Assembly (NCBI GenBank): GCA_964601575.1
Contig: CAZROA010000029.1
Coordinates: 1 to 7,279 of the forward strand
Source of the DNA: CAZKEG01 sp964601575
GTDB lineage: Bacteria > Desulfobacterota > Thermodesulfobacteria > Thermodesulfobacteriales > Thermodesulfatatoraceae
DNA length: 7,279 bases
Direction: 5' to 3'
Position numbers and translations under genes: made by a program
Notes under the pieces: generated by a model
What the model was told of the DNA's origin: nothing
Databases searched by the model: none
What the model saw: the letters and a program-made list of their open reading frames with translations, nothing else
Part shown: positions 5,654 through 7,279 of the stretch, piece after piece
Position numbering within the stretch: the first letter of the stretch is position 1
Layout of the letters: every line of letters starts with the position of its first letter

Positions 5654-6680
5654 AAAAATCTGGTCAAAGACCTCCTCTTTCCTCTCCCCCTTGGGGTTGG
5701 TCTATGGTCTTTGTATGCGTCTGCGTGAGAAGGCTTATCAAAAGGGGGTTTTTCCTTCTTTTGAATTACCAGCCAGGGTGATAAGCATCGGAAACCTAAC
5801 CCTTGGTGGCGAGGGAAAGACCCCGGTGACCATTTCCTTGGCCCGATATCTACACCAAAAGGGACACCGGGTAGCGGTGATCACCCGGGGTTATCGGGGG
5901 AGGATAAGGGATGTCTTTTTAGCCAGCCGCGGGAAGGGCCCACTTGCCCCGGCGAATTTTCTAGGGGACGAGGTCTTCCTCATGGCCTCAAGGCTTCCCG
6001 TGCCCATCGTAGTTGGCCGGGACCGGGTAGCCGCCGGCCTTGTGGCCATAAGGGAGTTTCAATCCGAGATCCTCATCCTTGATGACGGCTTTCAACACCT
6101 ACGTCTTAAGCGAGACCTGGACCTGATCCTCTTTGCGGCTAGTAGAGATCCTTTTAAAGAACGCGTCTTCCCGGCGGGAAGACTTCGTGAACCTCTAACG
6201 GCCTTGTCTCGGGCCAAGGCCTTTTTGATCACCAAGATCAATCAAGATCTTCAGGCGGGAAAGACTCTGGCTGCAAGGCTTAAGGGCTTTCAAAAACCCA
6301 TCTTTGAGATTCCCTTTGAGGCCAAAGCTCCATATAAGCTCGAAGACTTTGGTTCTCCTTCGGCCCCTTCTCTTTCCTTGTCAGGCAAGGCCCTGGCCTT
6401 CTGCGGTCTGGCCCAACCAGAAAGTTTCTTCAAAACCCTTGAAACCCTCGGGCTTGAGATAGAAAGGGTTGTCTTTTCCGATCATCAGGCTTACACAGAA
6501 CAAGAAATCGAGTATCTCCTTTCTCGAAAAGAAAAGACCGGGGCCGATTTACTGATCACTACGGAAAAAGATGCTGTGAAGCTCTTGCCCTTTGCCCACA
6601 GGCTCAAACCCTGTTTGGTGGTACCGATCGAGGCCAAACTAGCCGGCGATTTTAGGCGTTTTATCGAAGAAAACCTATGA
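5643..6680 (+). CDS. lpxK: Tetraacyldisaccharide 4'-kinase
   Basis: Adds the 4'-phosphate to the tetraacyldisaccharide 1-phosphate lipid A precursor with ATP, giving lipid IVA; it acts at the cytoplasmic face of the inner membrane. 345 residues, a typical length. An N-terminal amphipathic/hydrophobic region (about 8-25, SKTSSFLSPLGLVYGL) fits membrane association. SIGNLTLGGEGKTPV (48-62) contains the P-loop, with Glu in the variable position before GKT. Further LpxK signatures are TRGYRG (81-86), GDE (108-110), GRDR (125-128), LDDGFQH (146-152, with the catalytic/metal-binding aspartates), FPAGRLREP (176-184) and ITTEKDAVKL (305-314). ATG 5643 is preferred to TTG 5625 because GAGG lies just upstream of it and because the family usually begins shortly before this segment. 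The gene overlaps the phosphatase gene upstream and the MFS gene downstream, so it is the middle gene of a coupled operon. Confidence 0.96.
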   Translation: MSLEKIWSKTSSFLSPLGLVYGLCMRLREKAYQKGVFPSFELPARVISIGNLTLGGEGKTPVTISLARYLHQKGHRVAVITRGYRGRIRDVFLASRGKGPLAPANFLGDEVFLMASRLPVPIVVGRDRVAAGLVAIREFQSEILILDDGFQHLRLKRDLDLILFAASRDPFKERVFPAGRLREPLTALSRAKAFLITKINQDLQAGKTLAARLKGFQKPIFEIPFEAKAPYKLEDFGSPSAPSLSLSGKALAFCGLAQPESFFKTLETLGLEIERVVFSDHQAYTEQEIEYLLSRKEKTGADLLITTEKDAVKLLPFAHRLKPCLVVPIEAKLAGDFRRFIEENL

Positions 6681-7279
6681 CCCAGCGCAAAAGACCCTTG
6701 ATCATCCTTTCTTCCCTCTCCCTTGGTGGGGCCTTTGTCCTGGCCAATACAGCCTTTTTCATGCCGGTTTACCTCAAGTCCGCCCTTCATTTTTCCGGTC
6801 GAGAGATCGGGATGCTTTACGCCGCCTGGAGCCTTACCTCTATCGTCACCTCTTTTCCCTTTGGCCTGGCCAGCGACCGCACCCCGGCCCGCCATTTGGT
6901 CGTCACCGCCCTAGTCCTCATGGGGCTTTCCCTCTTCTCTCAAAGTCTCTTGAGGGCCTTTTTGCCCTTTTTGGCCGCTTATTTGGCCTACGGCCTGGGG
7001 CAAAATCTCTTCCGGGTAAGCCTTGATGCCCTACTCTTAAAGACCCTGCCTCATCGGGTAGGAAAGACTTACGGCCTCTTTAACGGGGCTCGGATGCTTG
7101 GTTTTACTTGCGGAGGGATTACCGGAGGGCTTCTCCTTCAGCACCTTGATTTCGTCTACACCTTGAAGTTGTTGGGGCTCCTTTATCTACTCATGTCATT
7201 CAGTTGGTTTGTCCTCCCACCCACTATCCCGGTAAAGTTCGGGCTCAAGACCTATTGGGATGACTTCCGAAACCCGAGG
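6677..7279 (+). CDS. Major facilitator superfamily transporter, N-terminal half (cut by window edge)
   Basis: Inner-membrane secondary transporter; the frame stays open for 201 codons to the window end. About six hydrophobic segments are visible (roughly 8-30, 43-64, 73-90, 95-115, 138-156 and 162-182), which is the N-terminal half of a 12-helix MFS protein. GLASDRTPARH (63-73) between helices 2 and 3 is the MFS motif A (G-x-x-x-D-R-x-x-x-R). A positively charged start (TQRKRP) puts the N-terminus in the cytoplasm. Helix 4 to 5 contains GLGQNLFRVSLDALL (106-120). After helix 6 a hydrophilic stretch (KTYWDDFRNPR) begins the central cytoplasmic loop. The ATG overlaps the lpxK stop as ATGA, so translation is coupled. 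The substrate is unknown; being in the lpxK operon suggests an envelope-related compound, but this is inference. Confidence 0.9.
   Translation, partial: MTQRKRPLIILSSLSLGGAFVLANTAFFMPVYLKSALHFSGREIGMLYAAWSLTSIVTSFPFGLASDRTPARHLVVTALVLMGLSLFSQSLLRAFLPFLAAYLAYGLGQNLFRVSLDALLLKTLPHRVGKTYGLFNGARMLGFTCGGITGGLLLQHLDFVYTLKLLGLLYLLMSFSWFVLPPTIPVKFGLKTYWDDFRNPR

Noticed and set aside
6491..6895. Minus-strand frame of 134 codons across the lpxK/MFS junction
   Set aside because: It is antisense to two well-supported overlapping genes and its product resembles no family I know.
1..7279. Search for tRNA, rRNA, CRISPR repeats, insertion sequence ends, toxin-antitoxin or defence genes
   Set aside because: None seen on either strand; every stretch is accounted for by housekeeping genes and gaps below 190 bp.

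Overview
The window is ordinary, densely packed bacterial chromosome: eight protein-coding genes (two cut by the window edges), no RNA gene, no mobile element and no CRISPR. The organism is Gram-negative, because it carries lpxK, an essential step of lipid A synthesis. Base composition is moderate (roughly half G+C by eye) with strong use of GCC for alanine. An archaeal-type RNA ligase and a plant/spirochaete-like phosphofructokinase in a Gram-negative background suggest a thermophilic, deep-branching or Desulfobacterota/Thermodesulfobacteriota-like bacterium. That placement is inference from gene content, not a sequence match.

Left half, minus strand, read from about 3858 down to 1: an ATP-dependent RNA ligase of the archaeal Pab1020/Rnl3 type (2689-3858), a TIGR01777/YfcH-type SDR-family nucleotide-sugar-epimerase-like protein (1722-2636), a group II/III 6-phosphofructokinase of the TP0108 type (324-1670), and the start of a mannose-1-phosphate guanylyltransferase (1-314, cut at the window edge). 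Gaps are about 50 bp, 50 bp and 9 bp. The last pair is tightly coupled, with the Shine-Dalgarno sequence of manC overlapping the stop codon of the phosphofructokinase gene. Both of these enzymes work on the hexose-phosphate pool (fructose 6-phosphate and mannose 1-phosphate).

Centre: a 187-bp AT-rich divergent intergenic region (3859-4045) with a perfect TATAAT box for the rightward gene. That gene, htpX (4046-4915), encodes a membrane zinc protease with all its metal ligands and is followed by a GC-rich hairpin terminator (4925-4968).

Right half, plus strand: a histidine-phosphatase-family protein (5036-5653), lpxK (5643-6680, overlapping the former by 11 nt) and an MFS transporter (6677 to the window end, overlapping lpxK by ATGA). 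The overlaps indicate one translationally coupled operon built around lipid A 4'-kinase.

I did not find an undescribed system. The points most worth a second look are the archaeal-type RNA ligase with a KxEG rather than KxDG nucleotidylation motif, the mixed ATP/PPi signature of the phosphofructokinase, and the phosphatase-lpxK-MFS coupling.
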